NCBI RefSeq assembly: GCF_035581345.1
Contig: NZ_CP141608.1
Span: forward strand, 3,068,501 to 3,132,500
Length of the DNA: 64,000 nucleotides
Reading direction: 5' to 3'
Source of the DNA: Pseudomonas sp. JQ170C
GTDB taxonomy: Bacteria; Pseudomonadota; Gammaproteobacteria; Pseudomonadales; Pseudomonadaceae
Numbering within the stretch: the stretch's first letter is position 1; the number at the start of each line of letters is the position of its first letter. A program made the translations under genes and the position numbers. The notes beneath the pieces were generated by a model. It was not told the DNA's origin and did no database searches. It was given only the letters and a program-made list of their open reading frames with translations. Shown here in pieces: positions 16,301 through 24,971 of this stretch.

Positions 16301-17201
16301 GGTCCGGGGATTGTGATTCTTGTGTTGTTGGTGGTGGTGTGGGCTGTGGGCTTATCCATTTTATGCGGCGACGCTGAGGGCCCCTTCCGCCCTTACGGCG
16401 GGTCCCTTTTGTCTTGGCAAAAGGAACCAAAACCGCTCGCTCCTACATACGGCCCTACGCTGCGCTTCGGGTTCCCTCGCTTCGGTGTCCTCCAGGGGCC
16501 TCGCGGCCTACGACTTGCTTCGCCAAGTCTACGGCTCGCGACTTCGGCATCCGCCGAAGGGTGCTGCGCACCTGCCCCCTCCAGACACCTACGCTCGGCC
16601 TCCTGAAGTCGCGAAGTTACGGGCGGCGCCTGTACTGGCGCATCTTCGAGATCAAAGTCCACTGCCAACAGCCAGGTGGAGCGGGCTCGGTGGGAGCGGG
16701 CTTGCCCCGCGATAGGTCCCCTGAGTCGTGCACATCCAGCTGCAACGCTGAAGTGCGATCACCGGCAGTTATGGATCTATCGGCAAGATTCAAAATCCAT
16801 CGCGGGGCAAGCCCGCTCCCACAGATTGGGCCTGTTCCCACTGGCGGGAGCCCGCTCTTGATCTTGATCTTCATGCACGAAGGTTCAGGCGCCGCAGAGT
16901 GCGACTTCAGGAGGCCGAGTGGAGGTGCCTGTAGGGGCATCGGCGTAGACGAAGACGCGAGACGTAGACTTGGCGAAGCAAGTCGTAGGCCGCGTGGCCC
17001 CGGAGGGCGCCGGAGCGAGGGGACCCGGAGCGCAGCGTAGGGCCGTATGCAGGAGCAAGCGGTTTTGCCTACTTTTCCCAAGAGAAAAGTAGGCCGCCGT
17101 AAAGGCGGAAGGGGCCGTCAGCGTCGCTGCACGAAATGGATAAGCTCACAGCTCACAGCATCAACACCAACACCAACACAAGAATCACAACCCCCAGGCC
17201 C
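16301..17201. repeat. 0.9-kb imperfect inverted repeat, non-coding
   Basis: The left arm (about 16301-16635) is matched in reverse complement by the right arm (about 16880-17201). Long shared stretches include TACGGCCCTACGCTGCGCT, CTACGACTTGCTTCGCCAAG, GGCCTCCTGAAGTCGC, GCTTATCCATTT and TTGTGATTCTTGTGTTG. I estimate near 80% identity by eye. The centre holds an inverted REP pair. The short open frames here are Arg/Pro/Leu-rich, lack ribosome sites and exist on both strands of both arms, so none is accepted as a gene. This fills the 1.28-kb gap between the sulfatase and a DUF1254 gene. Confidence 0.8.
16690..16822. repeat. Inverted pair of Pseudomonas REP sequences
   Basis: A 24-base unit beginning GTGGGAGCGGGCTTGCCCC occurs at 16690-16713, and its exact reverse complement occurs at 16799-16822. 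The unit is the common Pseudomonas REP consensus type (GTGGGAGC-GGGCTTGCC-CGCGAT). Face-to-face pairs like this (BIME or REPIN arrangement) fold into a hairpin and are moved by RAYT transposases. A weaker third fragment is visible near 16846-16856. Confidence 0.85.
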
Positions 17202-17292
17202 CAGCGAAGAACCCAAAAAACGCCGTATACCGAATAGCTCCGAACGCCAGCCATAACAACTCAAACAACACTCCTGTCGCCAAGGTAACTTC

Positions 17293-18588
17293 ATGAAAAC
17301 CACTGTTCTTGCCGCATCCTTGTTTTCACTCGCCCTTCCCGCGTTTGCCCAGATACCCGACACCCTGGCGAAGGACGCCTATGTCTATGGCTACTCGATT
17401 GACGAGGCCTACAAGTTCTTCTACGAGACAGCGGTAAAAACAGACACAGCGCTTAACCGTTTCCAGAACATCCGGCACCTGGCCGACGATACCTACACGG
17501 CGCACCCGACCATCAACAACGACACACTGCACCTGATGGGCTGGCTCGACGTCGCGGCCGAGCCGGTCATCGTCAGCGTGCCGAACATGGACAAAGGCCG
17601 TTACTGGATACTGCACACCATGGACATGGGGCACTACACCACCAGCATGATCGGCTCGCGCACACGCGCCAACCAGGGCGGGCATTTCATGTTCGCCGCG
17701 CGCGACTGGAAAGGCGAAGTGCCGGACAGCGTCACCGAAGTGATCCGCGTCGACTCCAACCTGGTGAAGTTGATGGGCAGGATCATGGCCACGGGGCCAG
17801 CAGACGAAAAAGTCGCACTCAACTACATGGACGACTGGAACGTGCGCACGCTCTCCGCCTACCTGGGCGTGCCCGGTCCAAAGGCCAAGCAGCGCACCTA
17901 CCTGGACCCGGCGAAAACCACCTGGCTGCAACGGGTCAACTTTGTCCTCTGCGATGGCAGCATGGGCCAGGCCGACAAAAAATGGCTGGACCAGTACAAA
18001 GCAGTGGGCCTGGCGCCCTGCAAGGAAGACTTCACCCAGGAGCAACTGGCTGCTGCCAAACAAGGTGAAGTGCTGGGCATGCAGCACATCAAGGCGCTGG
18101 CCCCGAAGATGACCACCTCCGGCAAACTACTGGGCACCCGTGAACAACTCGGCGAAGGCGAGCGCGATCTGTTCGCCGAGGGCACCTACATCGGCCAGTG
18201 GGGCCTGCCGCCGGATGAAACCGTTTACCTCCAGGCCGTCACGGGCAGCGATGGCAAGGCCATCAACGGTGCCGCTGGCAAGGCCTATCGCATGCACTTC
18301 AAGGCACCCAAGGTCAGCGAGTTCTGGTCGTTCACCGCCTACGCGTCGGACAATCGACTGATGGCGCATAACGACATCAACCGCCATAGCCGGGGCGACC
18401 GCACCTTGACCCCGGATGCCGAAGGCAACTACACCCTCGAGCTCAGTGCCAAGGGCGACGCCAGCAACCCGAACTGGCTACCGATTCCGGAAAAAGACGC
18501 CTACGTCGTGCTCAGAATGTACGGTCCCAGCAAGGATGTGCAGCAAGGCAAGTACAGTTTCCCGGTTCTTGAGGTGGTAAATCCTTGA
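17293..18588 (+). CDS. Secreted DUF1254/DUF1214-domain protein
   Basis: A 431-residue exported protein with signal peptide MKTTVLAASLFSLALPAFAQ and an AAGGT ribosome site. DUF1254 features are AKDAYVYGYSIDEAYKFFYE and HPTINNDTLHLMGWLDV. DUF1214 features are EFWSFTAYASDNRLM, then NPNWLPIP and YVVLRMYGPSKD. It is shorter than the other three DUF1254 proteins here (485-487 residues). It stands alone on the plus strand next to the inverted repeat and faces the crotonase gene, with a hairpin between them. The biochemical role of the family is unknown; an envelope role in handling the cluster substrate is only inferred from the repeated co-occurrence. Confidence 0.85.
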   Translation: MKTTVLAASLFSLALPAFAQIPDTLAKDAYVYGYSIDEAYKFFYETAVKTDTALNRFQNIRHLADDTYTAHPTINNDTLHLMGWLDVAAEPVIVSVPNMDKGRYWILHTMDMGHYTTSMIGSRTRANQGGHFMFAARDWKGEVPDSVTEVIRVDSNLVKLMGRIMATGPADEKVALNYMDDWNVRTLSAYLGVPGPKAKQRTYLDPAKTTWLQRVNFVLCDGSMGQADKKWLDQYKAVGLAPCKEDFTQEQLAAAKQGEVLGMQHIKALAPKMTTSGKLLGTREQLGEGERDLFAEGTYIGQWGLPPDETVYLQAVTGSDGKAINGAAGKAYRMHFKAPKVSEFWSFTAYASDNRLMAHNDINRHSRGDRTLTPDAEGNYTLELSAKGDASNPNWLPIPEKDAYVVLRMYGPSKDVQQGKYSFPVLEVVNP

Positions 18589-18600
18589 ACCCGGGTTAGT

Positions 18601-18648
18601 TGTACCGCTGGCCTTCATCGAATCATTTCAACGTCGGCCAGCGGTACA
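18601..18648. terminator. Convergent hairpin terminator overlapping the crotonase 3' end
   Basis: TGTACCGCTGGCC (18601-18613) is exactly repeated in reverse complement at 18636-18648, with a 22-base loop. The right arm lies inside the last codons of the crotonase gene (encoding YRWP). The hairpin lies between two converging genes and could stop transcription from both sides. No clear T-run is present. Confidence 0.5.
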
Positions 18649-19408
18649 GCGACGGCTCTTTGCGCATGAACCTTTCAATGGCATCGGTGAAGTACTGATC
18701 ATTCATCGCCACCGCCTGCGCACTGCCTTCTGCTTCCAGTTGTGCCGCCAGGTTGCTTTCAAAGGTGCGCCCCAGCAGACGCTTGGTCAGAGCGAATGCC
18801 ACAGGCGACATGTTGGCCAGACTGCGTGCCAGTTCTTCTGCGCGGGCAGCCAGGCGCTCGGGCGGGTGAATCTCCAGGGCAATTCCAAGGGCCAACGCCT
18901 CATGCGCAGCAACCTCGCGGGCGCTATAGATGATCTCCTTGGCCTTCTGATAACCGACAATCCGCGGCAGTGTGTACGTTGCGCCCAAATCCACCATGGC
19001 ACCGATACGCGCAAACGACATGCACAAGCGTGCACGATCCGATGCGATCAGAAAGTCGCACGCAAGGGCCAGGCTGAAGCCGGCACCGAATGCGACACCG
19101 TCGACGGCCGCTATCACCGGTCGGTCGAAGTTCAACAACGTCGACACCAGGCGATTGGCTGACGCCATCACCTCGTTCAGTACAGACGCATCGGTCGAGC
19201 TGCCCATCATGCTGATGTCGCCACCGGAGCAAAAATCGTCGCCGGCGCCGGTCAGCAACACCGCGTTGACCTGCGGATCGTCGCGCAGGCGGCCAAATGT
19301 TCGTTCAAGTTCACCTATTGCTTGCCAGGTGAGGGCATTCTTGCGGCCCGGGCCCGAGAGTACGAGCGTTGCCAGGCCGTCTTCTACGGTAAGCACAACA
19401 GAGGTCAT
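18623..19408 (-). CDS. Enoyl-CoA hydratase/isomerase (crotonase) family protein
   Basis: A 261-residue crotonase. The oxyanion-hole segments are FCSGGD (59-64) and GVAFGAGFSLALACD (about 104-118). The active site has Asp140 (GAMVDLGATYTLPR), as in PaaG-type and other enoyl-CoA isomerases. The two glutamates of classical enoyl-CoA hydratase are not in their usual places. A double-bond isomerase or a special hydratase is therefore more likely than a standard hydratase. Start: ATG with GAGAA upstream. It follows the second DUF1329 gene by 128 bp on the same strand, so cotranscription with the DUF1302/DUF1329 pair is possible but not certain. Confidence 0.85.
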   Translation of the reverse strand: MTSVVLTVEDGLATLVLSGPGRKNALTWQAIGELERTFGRLRDDPQVNAVLLTGAGDDFCSGGDISMMGSSTDASVLNEVMASANRLVSTLLNFDRPVIAAVDGVAFGAGFSLALACDFLIASDRARLCMSFARIGAMVDLGATYTLPRIVGYQKAKEIIYSAREVAAHEALALGIALEIHPPERLAARAEELARSLANMSPVAFALTKRLLGRTFESNLAAQLEAEGSAQAVAMNDQYFTDAIERFMRKEPSLYRWPTLK

Positions 19409-19536
19409 GTGATTTCTCGCGCTGGATTGTTGATAACGGTCCCATCCTGCTGTGTCCTTCCCGCTGGCCGATGGCGTTGCGCCAAGGGCCAGCCGGGAAG
19501 TTCAAACAGCAAACGTTGAATGAGGAATCAGCTCGC

Positions 19537-20904
19537 TCAGCGGATACCGGCGTTGCGCAACGCCGCGGGGGTGAAATCGACCATGGTCGGGCGGTAGGCG
19601 TAGTTCTGCCCGCGCTTGTTTTCATTCTGCATGTTGGAAACGATGTAGCGGCCAGCGATCAGGTCGTACACCGTAATGGCGGCAAAGTTGGCAGTGCCCT
19701 GGACATAGTCGTTGACCAAGTGCCCCTCTCCTACCCGCCACAGCTGACCGCGCGAATCGTAGTGATCGATCTCAACGGCAGCCCAGGTGTCCTCATCGAA
19801 ATACATGCGACGCTTGGCATAAATGCTGCGCTCATTGGGCAGCACAGTCGCCTCGACCTCCCACACGCGGTGGAGCTCGTAGCGGGTCAGGTCCTGGTTG
19901 ATGTGGCCGGGCTTGATGATCTGGTCGTACTTGAGCGTGGGCGAGAACAGCTTGTAGTTGTTGTACGGGATGTACATTTCCTTCTTGCCGATCAGCTTCC
20001 AGTCGTAACGGTCTGGCGCACCGTTGTACATGTCGGCCTGGTCAGCCACGCGCAGGCCGTCGGCGGCAGTGCCCGGGCCGTCGTAGGCGACCTGCGGGGC
20101 ACGCCTGACCCGGCGCTGGCCGGCGTTGTAGGCCCAGGCCATGCGCGGGTCCTTGACCTGGTCGATGGTCTCGTGAACCAGCAACACATTGCCCGCCAGG
20201 CGTGCAGGCGAGGTTACCGTCTGCTTGACGTAGAACAGGATATTGGCGCTTTGCTCGGGATCAGTGTCCTTCATCAGCCAGGGAAAGCCGGTGCTCTGTT
20301 CGACGTTGACGATGGTGTAGCTGCCGTTGACCTGCGGCGTGGCCTGGGCAAGCTGCTGGATGAAACTGGCACCTCGATAGCGGGTCAAGTGGTTCCACAC
20401 CACTTCGACCCCGTTCTTGGGAATCGGGAACGCGTAGTAGTGCGACTTCTCGAAGTCCTTCAGGCCGTAACCGTTGTTCACGGCCTGGGTCGTCAGGGCG
20501 CTGTTCTTTGCCGCGTCGTATACCGCCTGCGGAGCGGACGCCGTGCGTTGGGTCTTGTACACCGGCATCTTGTAGGTGTCGGGGTAGCGCTTGAACATTG
20601 CCAGCTGGCCGGCACTCAGTTTGTCCTTGTACTGCTCTGCGTTGGCTGCCGTGATCACAAACTGGGGTTGCTCGCCTTCAAAGGGGTTGCCGATGAAGTC
20701 ATTGACCGCTGGTGCCGCGTTTTTCTTCAAGCCCCCCGTCCAGGCCGGGATACTGCCATCCGCGTTAGCGGCCTTCTCCCCGCCCAGCGGCGTGAGGCTG
20801 GTACCCAGCCTGGCCGCCTCTTCGGGCGAAACAGCGGCCATCGCGCTGCCTGCCAGCAGGGTTAACGTCAACGAGCCCATGCGCATCATTATTGTTGTAT
20901 TCAT
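19537..20904 (-). CDS. Periplasmic DUF1329-family protein (second copy)
   Basis: A 455-residue paralogue of the protein at 6980-8323. The signal peptide is MNTTIMMRMGSLTLTLLAGS, ending near AMAAV. The DUF1329 start signature is RLGTSLTPLGGEKAANADGS. RRVRRAPQVAYDGPG, DRYDWKLIGKKEMYIPYNNY and DEDTWAAVEIDHYDSRGQLW match the first copy closely in order and spacing. An LolB-like lipid-carrier fold is expected for the family. The gene starts 26 bp after the second DUF1302 gene with an AAGGTG ribosome site. Unlike the first pair, this one has no adjacent RND or Ycf48-like partner, so it may share them. Confidence 0.87.
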   Translation of the reverse strand: MNTTIMMRMGSLTLTLLAGSAMAAVSPEEAARLGTSLTPLGGEKAANADGSIPAWTGGLKKNAAPAVNDFIGNPFEGEQPQFVITAANAEQYKDKLSAGQLAMFKRYPDTYKMPVYKTQRTASAPQAVYDAAKNSALTTQAVNNGYGLKDFEKSHYYAFPIPKNGVEVVWNHLTRYRGASFIQQLAQATPQVNGSYTIVNVEQSTGFPWLMKDTDPEQSANILFYVKQTVTSPARLAGNVLLVHETIDQVKDPRMAWAYNAGQRRVRRAPQVAYDGPGTAADGLRVADQADMYNGAPDRYDWKLIGKKEMYIPYNNYKLFSPTLKYDQIIKPGHINQDLTRYELHRVWEVEATVLPNERSIYAKRRMYFDEDTWAAVEIDHYDSRGQLWRVGEGHLVNDYVQGTANFAAITVYDLIAGRYIVSNMQNENKRGQNYAYRPTMVDFTPAALRNAGIR

Positions 20905-20930
20905 GCTGTTTTCACCTTGTTGTGCGGGTA

Positions 20931-22838
20931 TCAGAAGTTGACGCCGAAGCTCAGCGCGACGTAATCGCGATCACCGTTGGTGTTGAAGTCGCCGCCGAAG
21001 AAGTCCGTGTAACTCAGGCTGGCGGTGTATTGGTTGGCGTACTCGGCATCCACGCCGAGGCTGATGGCCTTGAGACCTTCCTCGAAGTTCGGGCCGTTAC
21101 CTTCCACGTCATGGGACCAGGCCAGGTTCGGCGACAGGTTGATGCCGGCAATCACATTGGGGTAATCCAGTTTGCCGCGCAGGCGGTAACCCCAGGAGTC
21201 GGTGGTGTAGTAGCCGTGGCTGTTGCACTTTTGCTGCGGGTTGCTCGGGCGGGTGTCCCCAGGCGCCGCACCCGGCACCTGGCTCGGTGCGCCCGCGCAG
21301 GTTTGCGCTCCTGTCGCACCTGGCCCAGGGGCTGTCTGCAGCTCGCCGGCACCGAAGATCGTGCTGCGGCCGAAGCGCAGGTCCGCGCCATCGGAATCAC
21401 CCAGGCCATTGATGCGGTTGTAACCCACCTCCCCCACTACGGTCAGGCGACTGGCGCCCATGACCTGGTCGAAGAACTGTGTGGCTGATACCTGGGTTTG
21501 CAGCACCGGCATGCGCTCATAACCCTTGAGCTCCGCGCCGGGTGCGCTGTTGGAGTGGCCGGAAATGAACAATGGCGAGTTCTTGTTATCCAGCGCCGCC
21601 AGGTTAGTGTCAGCGCCATTGAGCTGCAGCGGCATGTTCGGCCGGAAGCTGATCTCGCCGCCCAATGCGGTACCCGCGAGGTTGGTCGAGAAACTCAAGC
21701 CATAGAGCCGGATGTCTTCGGGGTAGACCACGTGGTAACTGGCCGTGCGGATCGCGTTGATGGCGCCCGGTACCGTTGCCAGGCCGGTGCCGCTACTGGC
21801 CGTGTTGGTGGCACGGGTAAAGTCCAGGTTGGGGTTGCGGCTGTGGTAATTGAGGAAGTAAGCGCCAAACTCGGTGTCGTTGACCTGCGGCACAAACCAG
21901 CGCAGCGCCACGCCGAACTGACCGCTGTCCTTGGCGTCCTTGGTTTTGGTGCGCGGTATGAAGGCATCGTCCACCCCACCGCCCTGTGTGCCCGCCCCTC
22001 CCACTGCCAACCCCGAGCCGGTGTTGCTGGCCACACCCGGGGGCAGATCCAGGCCGGCGATCACCACTCGATCGTTGCAACCTTCGGGGGTCACGTCATT
22101 GCCGAAGAAGGTGCCGCAGTTATCAATCACCGAGCTCTTCCATTCCAGCTGGTAGAAGGCTTCTGCTGTCAAATTCTCCGACAGGCCCTGGGATACATAG
22201 AGCAGATTGACCGGGATCAGACCTTCCTTGACTTCGGCCCCAGGGCGCCGCAGGGCCGCCACGTCGATAGGGTTGATGCTGTTGATCGAGTTGCCGATGA
22301 AGGTGCTCTCGCCCCAGCTCACCACCTGCTTGCCCAGGCGCACGTTTCCCGCAAGGTCCGCGAGGCTGTAGTTGTGGTAGACGAAACTGTCGAGGAACAT
22401 CGCCCCGGACGACTTGGCGGCACGGTCGCGACCCTGGTCGTCGATGTCGTAGAACGGCCGGCTTTCATCCATCAGCTCAGCGTCATACCAGTATTTGCCA
22501 CGGACAAACGCACCGCTGTCGCCGTACTTCAGCTCCAGGTCATGCACGCCCTTGAAGATTTTCGAGAAGGTCTCGCCCTTCTTGAAGTTCAGCCGGTTGT
22601 CGTCGCTGGTACGCGACGAGGCATTGCCCCTGACGCCTTGTGAGTTGAAGTTGGAGATGAAGTCAGGGTCCGGGCTGCGGACAGACCAACTGGCCCCTAC
22701 CGACAGCGACGAATCAAAGCTTGCCTCGATTTCCCCGACACTGAAATTGATGGCGTGCGCCTGTGCGCTGATGCCCACGGCAATGGCCGAGGCCAATAGA
22801 TGCGGCCGAAAAATTCCGCGCGTTGTTGTTATTGTCAT
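20931..22838 (-). CDS. DUF1302-family outer-membrane protein (second copy)
   Basis: A 635-residue paralogue of the barrel at 8348-10222. The ATG at 22838 has GGAG six bases upstream and opens a signal peptide (MTITTTRGIFRPHLLASAIA, ending near QAHA). The hallmark VRLGKQVVSWGESTFIGNSI is present, as are FYQLEWKSSVIDNCGTFFG and the C-terminal FGVNF ending in phenylalanine, supporting an outer-membrane beta-barrel. A glycine-, proline- and Ala-rich loop follows the VGEVGYN region and contains two cysteines. It leads the DUF1302-DUF1329 pair. No copy of the AraC-type repeat was found upstream, so its control differs from that of the first copy. Confidence 0.87.
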   Translation of the reverse strand: MTITTTRGIFRPHLLASAIAVGISAQAHAINFSVGEIEASFDSSLSVGASWSVRSPDPDFISNFNSQGVRGNASSRTSDDNRLNFKKGETFSKIFKGVHDLELKYGDSGAFVRGKYWYDAELMDESRPFYDIDDQGRDRAAKSSGAMFLDSFVYHNYSLADLAGNVRLGKQVVSWGESTFIGNSINSINPIDVAALRRPGAEVKEGLIPVNLLYVSQGLSENLTAEAFYQLEWKSSVIDNCGTFFGNDVTPEGCNDRVVIAGLDLPPGVASNTGSGLAVGGAGTQGGGVDDAFIPRTKTKDAKDSGQFGVALRWFVPQVNDTEFGAYFLNYHSRNPNLDFTRATNTASSGTGLATVPGAINAIRTASYHVVYPEDIRLYGLSFSTNLAGTALGGEISFRPNMPLQLNGADTNLAALDNKNSPLFISGHSNSAPGAELKGYERMPVLQTQVSATQFFDQVMGASRLTVVGEVGYNRINGLGDSDGADLRFGRSTIFGAGELQTAPGPGATGAQTCAGAPSQVPGAAPGDTRPSNPQQKCNSHGYYTTDSWGYRLRGKLDYPNVIAGINLSPNLAWSHDVEGNGPNFEEGLKAISLGVDAEYANQYTASLSYTDFFGGDFNTNGDRDYVALSFGVNF

Positions 22839-22905
22839 ACGGCGCTCCAAGTACAGATGAGTGAACATGAACAAGCTAAAGGGATGCTATGAGACGCTGG
22901 TGTGC

Positions 22906-22947
22906 CACCCGCCCACTCACATGGAGGGGAAAGAGAGTGGGTGGGTG
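22906..22947. terminator. GC-rich hairpin after the SDR gene
   Basis: CACCCGCCCACTC (22906-22918) pairs with GAGTGGGTGGGTG (22935-22947) across 13 positions with one G-T wobble and a 16-base loop. It lies 63 bp beyond the SDR stop and upstream of the DUF1302 gene on the same strand. It lacks a T-run, so it could be a weak terminator or a protective stem-loop. Confidence 0.45.
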
Positions 22948-23010
22948 ATCGATGCATTCAATTGACCGATGCAGGGTGGGCGGCCCGCGAATCAGGCCGC
23001 CCTTCGAGCG

Positions 23011-23787
23011 TCAACAGGCCGTCCAGCCGCCATCGACGCCGAGGGATTGGCCGGTCACGTAACTGGCGGCGGGCGACGCCAGGAACAGGCAGGCGCCGAC
23101 GATTTCTTCGGGGTCGCCAAAGCGCCGCAACGGTGTCCGTTCGGTAACGCGCTGGCTCAGCCCTTCGTTCTTGCGCATGCCTTCGGTAAGGTCGGTGGAG
23201 AAATACCCCGGTGCGACGGCGTTGACCCGCACGCCGCGCGTTGCCCAGTCCATGGCCAGTTGCCGCGTCATGAGCTCGACGCCCCCCTTGGCGGCGCAAT
23301 AGGCGGTGGTCCGGCTCAGGCCAAGGCGCCCGGCCACCGAAGTGATATTGATGATCGCGCCCTCCCCGGCGGCCAGCATGTGCTTGCCGGCGTGCTTGCA
23401 GGCGAGGAATACGCCGGTCAGGTTGACGTCGATGATCGCCTGCCACTGCGCAAGCGGTGTGTCCTCGGCGGCCTTGTACCAGGGGTTGATACCGGCGTTG
23501 TTGACCAGCACGTCAATGCGCCCCCAGGTGGCAACCACGGCCTCGCACATCGACTGGATAGCCGCCTCGCTGGACACATCGGCGGCGAAGGCTTGGGCCT
23601 CGCCGCCGGCTTCGATGATTTCGCGCCGGGCCTGCTCGAGGGTCTCGGCGTCACGCCCTACCAGCGCCACCCTGGCGCCCGCCTGGGCAAACCCCGCGGA
23701 AATCGCCCGGCCCAGACCGCGTCCACCGCCGGTAACGATCACCACCTTGCCTTGCAGGCCGTGCGCCTGCACCAATGCACCGCTCAT
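23011..23787 (-). CDS. SDR-family oxidoreductase
   Basis: A 258-residue classical short-chain dehydrogenase. The cofactor motif TGGGRGLG lies near residues 19-26, and NNAG is present. The catalytic set is Ser in INITSVAG and Tyr-x3-Lys in AYCAAKGG, with PGYFSTDLTEGM after it. The ending (SYVTGQSLGVDGGWTAC) is typical of the family. FabG-like enzymes of this sort oxidise or reduce a hydroxyl or ketone with NAD(P). Its ATG overlaps the stop of the preceding acyl-CoA dehydrogenase (ATGA), so the two are translationally coupled. A role as 3-hydroxyacyl-CoA or ring-hydroxyl dehydrogenase in this beta-oxidation block is plausible. Confidence 0.85.
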   Translation of the reverse strand: MSGALVQAHGLQGKVVIVTGGGRGLGRAISAGFAQAGARVALVGRDAETLEQARREIIEAGGEAQAFAADVSSEAAIQSMCEAVVATWGRIDVLVNNAGINPWYKAAEDTPLAQWQAIIDVNLTGVFLACKHAGKHMLAAGEGAIINITSVAGRLGLSRTTAYCAAKGGVELMTRQLAMDWATRGVRVNAVAPGYFSTDLTEGMRKNEGLSQRVTERTPLRRFGDPEEIVGACLFLASPAASYVTGQSLGVDGGWTAC

Positions 23788-24959
23788 TGCCCGGCCTTCG
23801 CGAGCTTGCGGGCAATGCTCCAGCGGTGCACTTCCGACGGGCCATCGTAAATACGGAACGCGCGCACATCGCGAAAGATCCGTTCGACTTCGGTGTCGCG
23901 GGTGATGCCCAAGCCACCAAGAATCTGCACACAGCGATCGACAACACGCCAGATCGCTTCGGCCGAATTGACCTTGACCATGCTGCTTTCGCTGCTGGCG
24001 CGTTCACCTTGATCAAGCAGCCAGGCGGTGTGCGCCACACCAAGGCGTACATGGTGCAAGTCGATCTCGTTGTCGGCGAGCATGAAACCGACCCCCTCGT
24101 GGCTGATCAGCGGCCCGCCGAACGCCCGTCGTGTACGCGCATGTTCGCTGGCGATGTCGTGCGCACGTTGCGCCGCCCCGAGCCAGCGCATGCAGTGGGT
24201 CAGGCGCGCTGGCACCAGGCGCACCTGCGCATAGCGAAAACCTTGGCCAACCTCACCGAGCACCTGATCACGGGGTACGAACAGGTTGTCGAGGACAATC
24301 TGTGCATGGCCACCGGGGAACGACGAGTCCAAGGTGTCGAGGGTACGTTCGATGCGAAACGCGGGGTTCGGCAGGTCAACCAGAAACATGGTCGCGCCGA
24401 CGTCCTCGCCATCGACCAGGGTGCGCGCCATGATGATGCTGAATGCCGCGCCCTCGGCGCCGGTGATCAACCACTTGTCGCCGTTGATGACAAAACCGTC
24501 GTCGGTCGCCACTGCGGTGGTTTTCATCTGTGAAGGGTCTGCCCCGGCCCCCGGGTGCGGTTCGGTCATGCAGAAGCAGGAACGGGTTTCGCCCGCCACC
24601 ATCGGCGCCAGCCAACGGGCCTGCTGGGCAGGTGTCGCGACCTGCTCGAGCATGTGCATGTTGCCTTCATCGGGCGCCGCGCAGTTGAGTGCCACCGGGC
24701 CAAGCATCGAGTAGCCGGCGGCCTCGAAAATCACTGCCTTGTCCTGGTGCGACAGCCCCAACCCGCCCAGGTGCTTGCTCGCCTGGGGAGTCAGCAAGCC
24801 CGCTTCACGGGCCTTTTCCACCAACACCTGGCGCAGGCTCGCCTCGGGACCGTGGGCACCCCGGCGCGTGTCGTGCTCATAGGGCATGACGACATCGCGG
24901 ATAAAGGCACGGGTTTTCTCGCGCAGGGCGAGTTGCTCGGGAGACAGGGAAAAATCCAT
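23784..24959 (-). CDS. Acyl-CoA dehydrogenase, ACAD10/11- or LvaC-like
   Basis: A 391-residue FAD-dependent acyl-CoA dehydrogenase. CFCMTEPHPGAGADPSQM is the flavin-binding region. GGHAQIVLDNLFVP, RLVPARLTHCMRWLGAAQRA and IYDGPSEVHRWSIA resemble mammalian ACAD10/ACAD11. The active-site Glu of common enzymes (YEG) is replaced by Asp372 (YDG), a feature of this subgroup. The gene directly follows an APH-type kinase (12-bp gap), repeating the kinase-dehydrogenase partnership of ACAD10/11 and of LvaA/LvaC in levulinate catabolism. There a 4-hydroxyacyl-CoA is phosphorylated and then rearranged or eliminated. A 4-hydroxyacyl-CoA step is therefore a specific and testable inference. Confidence 0.83.
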   Translation of the reverse strand: MDFSLSPEQLALREKTRAFIRDVVMPYEHDTRRGAHGPEASLRQVLVEKAREAGLLTPQASKHLGGLGLSHQDKAVIFEAAGYSMLGPVALNCAAPDEGNMHMLEQVATPAQQARWLAPMVAGETRSCFCMTEPHPGAGADPSQMKTTAVATDDGFVINGDKWLITGAEGAAFSIIMARTLVDGEDVGATMFLVDLPNPAFRIERTLDTLDSSFPGGHAQIVLDNLFVPRDQVLGEVGQGFRYAQVRLVPARLTHCMRWLGAAQRAHDIASEHARTRRAFGGPLISHEGVGFMLADNEIDLHHVRLGVAHTAWLLDQGERASSESSMVKVNSAEAIWRVVDRCVQILGGLGITRDTEVERIFRDVRAFRIYDGPSEVHRWSIARKLAKAGQ

Positions 24960-24971
24960 GGGATGCTCTCT

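Noticed and set aside
16690-16822. Possible CRISPR or insertion-sequence ends from the inverted 24-mers.
   Set aside because: There are only two units, inverted and 85 bp apart, with no transposase or cas genes; the sequence matches a Pseudomonas REP.
16313-17256. Several overlapping 60-200-codon frames on both strands inside the inverted repeat.
   Set aside because: The same peptide (PYAALRVPSLR-like) appears from both arms in several frames because the DNA is repeated. Starts lack ribosome sites and composition is low-complexity.
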